Of a stretch of DNA of 64,000 nt, positions 62,188-64,000 are shown piece after piece. Positions within the stretch are counted from its first letter, which is position 1. Each line of letters starts with the position of its first letter. The DNA lies in assembly GCA_949291515.1 (NCBI GenBank), contig CASEVY010000006.1, positions 58,939 through 122,938 of the forward strand. The letters are read 5' to 3'. The stretch is from an uncultured bacterium (lineage in GTDB: Bacteria > Elusimicrobiota > Elusimicrobia > Elusimicrobiales > Elusimicrobiaceae). The notes below the pieces were generated by a model. That model did not search any database and was not told where the DNA came from. It saw nothing but the letters and a program-made list of their open reading frames with translations. The translations under genes were made by a program, and so were the position numbers.

Positions 62188-63167
62188 GTATACAACATCT
62201 CGTCAGCATAGAGAGGGAAGCCTCTCTCTCCATAGAAACGGGGCGGCTTAAAATCCTTTTCCCGAAAACGGAATCCCCCCATTTTATAGCCGCCCGTGAT
62301 ATTGCGGTTCTGCTTTTGGCAAATCCCCGTATTCGTGTTTCTTTGGCGGTATTTCAGGAATTGGCCAAACAAGGAGCGGTTATTGTTTTTGCTGGAGAAA
62401 AATATCTTCCCTGCAGTATTGCATTGCCAATCGGGGTTAATTTAGAAGGGGCAAAACGTTCTTTTTTACAAGCCAAATACTTAAAGGATATACATTCCAA
62501 ACGCTGGTGGCAGCAACTGGTGGCTGCTAAAATCAGAGGGCAGGCTGTTGTGGCGGAAAATTTTGATACTATACTTGCCAAGCGTTTGCGTTTGCTTTCT
62601 GGTCAAGTAGAACCGGGCGATGATTCCGCATTGGAGGCACAAGCCGCCCAAGCCTATTGGCCGGCATTTTTTAAATCTATACACAATCCTATAAATTTCA
62701 GAGATAAATATGGCGCCACCGATCCAGTTAATATAGGTCTTAATTATGGCTATGCCATTTTGCGGGCTATTATCGCCCGCAGTTTGATATCGGCCGGGCT
62801 TTGCTTAAATTTCGGCGTGGGGCACTGCCGTAAAGATAATCCTTTCAATCTCGCGGAAGATTTTATCGAGCCTTTTCGTTTTTTGGTTGATTCAATTATT
62901 TGGCGATTAGCCCAAAGAACAACTTTCATTGATTTTGACAAAAACATCAAAAAGAATATTTTGTCTTCTCTACTATTATGCCAAGTCTCGCTGGCCGATA
63001 AAAATTACCGTTTATTTTACGGCATAGACTTTGCAGTAAATAGCTTTTGCCTTAGTTTAGAAGATCCCCGCCGAAAGTTAATCCTGCCGAACCAGCCTCC
63101 ACGCCCCGGGAAAACGGCCTCGGCCTTACTATGGCAGGCCAAACAATTCTATGATGAAACCCAATAG
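62184..63167 (+). CDS. cas1: CRISPR integrase Cas1 (type II)
   Basis: 327 aa. Type II Cas1 shape: N-terminal beta domain (SIQHLVSIEREASLSIETGR; DIAVLLLANPRIRVSLAVFQ) and helical C-terminal domain (NIGLNYGYAILRAIIARSLI near residue 190; VGHCRKDNPFNLAEDFIEPF near 215, which holds the catalytic His and Asp/Glu region). Works with Cas2 to insert new spacers. Overlaps cas9 by 4 nt and cas2 by 17 nt. Confidence 0.95.
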   Translation: MSIQHLVSIEREASLSIETGRLKILFPKTESPHFIAARDIAVLLLANPRIRVSLAVFQELAKQGAVIVFAGEKYLPCSIALPIGVNLEGAKRSFLQAKYLKDIHSKRWWQQLVAAKIRGQAVVAENFDTILAKRLRLLSGQVEPGDDSALEAQAAQAYWPAFFKSIHNPINFRDKYGATDPVNIGLNYGYAILRAIIARSLISAGLCLNFGVGHCRKDNPFNLAEDFIEPFRFLVDSIIWRLAQRTTFIDFDKNIKKNILSSLLLCQVSLADKNYRLFYGIDFAVNSFCLSLEDPRRKLILPNQPPRPGKTASALLWQAKQFYDETQ

Positions 63168-63498
63168 CTGGCGGATTATGTGGGTGGTAGCCGTTTTTGA
63201 TTTGCCTACACATACAAAAATCCAACGAAAACGGTACGCTGGATTTCGTAAAGTTTTGCTTCGTGAAGGTTTTAGTATGTTACAGTTTTCCGTATATGTG
63301 CGACATATGCCTACTATCCACCAGGCTCAAGCATTAGTTAAACAGATAGGAGTACAAACTCCGCCCGAAGGAAAATGTTCCTTTTTGTTAATAACGGATA
63401 AACAATATGGTTTAACTAAGAATTTTTATGGTCCCTTATTACAACAAACAAAAACCCCCAAACAATATGAGCAACTCATACTATTTGAGGATTTTTAA
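63151..63498 (+). CDS. cas2: CRISPR Cas2
   Basis: 115 aa. Cas2 ferredoxin-like start IMWVVAVFDLPTHTKIQRK with the conserved Asp, then FSMLQFSVYVRHMPTI and CSFLLITDKQYG. Structural partner of Cas1 in spacer capture. Two adjacent ATG codons begin the frame. Ends 63498, just before the tracrRNA candidate on the other strand. Confidence 0.95.
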   Translation: MMKPNSWRIMWVVAVFDLPTHTKIQRKRYAGFRKVLLREGFSMLQFSVYVRHMPTIHQAQALVKQIGVQTPPEGKCSFLLITDKQYGLTKNFYGPLLQQTKTPKQYEQLILFEDF

Positions 63499-63583
63499 AA
63501 TACTTTAAGTGGGGGGGATACCCCCCTTTGTGAGCTTTAATGCCCTTGTTACCTAAGCTGAGGCACAAAAGAATAAGGTTTCT
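63497..63583 (-). ncRNA. tracrRNA candidate
   Basis: On the minus strand 63578-63548 is an imperfect anti-repeat: CCTTATTCTT pairs with AAGAATAAGG of the crRNA repeat, then a 2x2 bulge, GTGCC with GGCAC, a bulge, TAGG with CCTA, and AAC with GTT. It is followed by AAGGGCATTAAAGCTC, which can form a nexus-like hairpin (GGGC/GCTC), and a GGGGGG-TAT-CCCCCC stem (63526-63511), then a T-run at 63500-63497. Predicted length about 87 nt. Position between cas2 and array and the upstream promoter support the call. Confidence 0.82.
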
Positions 63584-63589
63584 GTAATT

Positions 63590-63619
63590 ATTCTAACAAA
63601 AATATCTATTTTTTGGCAA
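63590..63619 (-). promoter_or_regulatory. Promoter of the tracrRNA candidate
   Basis: Minus strand TTGCCA (63619-63614), 18-nt spacer, TAGAAT (63595-63590); predicted start at about 63583, five nt before the anti-repeat. Confidence 0.65.
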
Positions 63620-63634
63620 CTTTTTCTATTGCTT

Positions 63635-64000
63635 AAAATTATACCTTATTCTTGGGTGCCTAATAGGAACCAAAGAGGCAGAACAATGTACAGGATTAAA
63701 AAATTATACCTTATTCTTGGGTGCCTAATAGGAACATGTGTACTACAGAATATCTGCAAACACTCAAAATTATACCTTATTCTTGGGTGCCTAATAGGAA
63801 CTCAAAATGCCTCCCTTCGTTTACGCTAATCAAAATTATACCTTATTCTTGGGTGCCTAATAGGAACCGAGAAAAGAGGCCAGTACCAATCTTCCGGAAA
63901 ATTATACCTTATTCTTGGGTGCCTAATAGGAACATTTATAACGAGTGTTATAGAGACGAAAACAAAATTATACCTTATTCTTGGGTGCCTAATAGGAACC
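63635..64000 (-). CRISPR. Type II-C CRISPR array (six repeats, continues past right edge)
   Basis: Six identical 36-nt repeats at 63635, 63700, 63766, 63832, 63898 and 63964; in crRNA sense (minus strand) each begins GTTCCTATTAGGCACCC and ends AAGAATAAGGTATAATTTT. Five full spacers of 29, 30, 30, 30 and 30 nt. The sense is set by the anti-repeat of the tracrRNA. TATAAT near the 3' end of each repeat can act as a -10 box, with transcription starting about 4 nt into the next spacer. No spacer obviously matches another part of this window by eye. Confidence 0.97.

Noticed and set aside
63629..63829. 66-codon open frame across the CRISPR array
   Set aside because: It simply translates repeats and spacers and shows the repeat-derived peptide three times.

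Overview
The window reads like the chromosome of a Gram-negative, probably anaerobic, gut-type bacterium. The signs are an outer-membrane polysaccharide export lipoprotein, Wzx/Wzy-type glycan machinery, a phosphoethanolamine transferase, a 2[4Fe-4S] ferredoxin, pyrophosphate-dependent phosphofructokinase and a rubrerythrin-VIT fusion. The gene mix, including a giant secreted trypsin-like protein, would suit Elusimicrobiota, but that assignment is inference and no rRNA is present to test it.

Layout. 1-1289: 5' part of a secreted protein that runs off the left edge. 1421-6335 (minus), 6389-14567 (plus) and 14583-19677 (minus), with a phosphatase at 19714: a surface-glycan locus. It has a priming sugar transferase, epimerases (one broken by a 10-bp duplication), glycosyltransferases, a pyruvyl transferase, a MenD-like enzyme, EpsG-type and O-antigen-ligase-type polymerases, a flippase, and Wzz-kinase, Wza and Wzb-type proteins. 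20280-21869: a three-gene phage-tail-like cassette behind a hairpin that buries its ribosome-binding site. 21980-25043: housekeeping genes. 25148: tRNA-Arg(UCU), followed by about 3.2 kb of decayed prophage (MuF-like and other fragments) that holds four short RNA-like units on the opposite strand and a possible pseudoknot.

28421-35332: glycosyltransferase, VIT transporter, T4-type endonuclease V, MATE transporter, PFP and RmuC. 35334-40355: a 1673-aa secreted protein with a C-terminal trypsin-like domain. Its upstream region shares a palindrome with that of the secreted gene at the left edge; I saw this palindrome only at these two places. 40465-42334: small-RNA or attenuator candidate, then PhoU-like and PiT phosphate transport. 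42452-51729: Fe-S nuclease, LtaS-like transferase, FGGY kinase, ferredoxin, CYTH, thioesterase, RDD, symporter and HD proteins.

51852-56487: an RNA-repair neighbourhood (RlaP-type nucleotidyltransferase with an unknown partner, divergent from a coiled-coil protein, RtcB and a WYL regulator). 56562-58389: aldehyde dehydrogenase and a truncated permease. 58639-64000: a type II-C CRISPR-Cas system (cas9-cas1-cas2). I could locate a tracrRNA candidate on the minus strand between cas2 and the array. The 36-nt repeats carry a consensus -10 box on the minus strand, as in Neisseria and Campylobacter, so each spacer may be transcribed on its own. The array continues past the right edge.

Several genes show an extended -10 box (TGN-TATAAT type) ending only 6-8 nt before the start codon, which suggests that leaderless mRNAs are common here.
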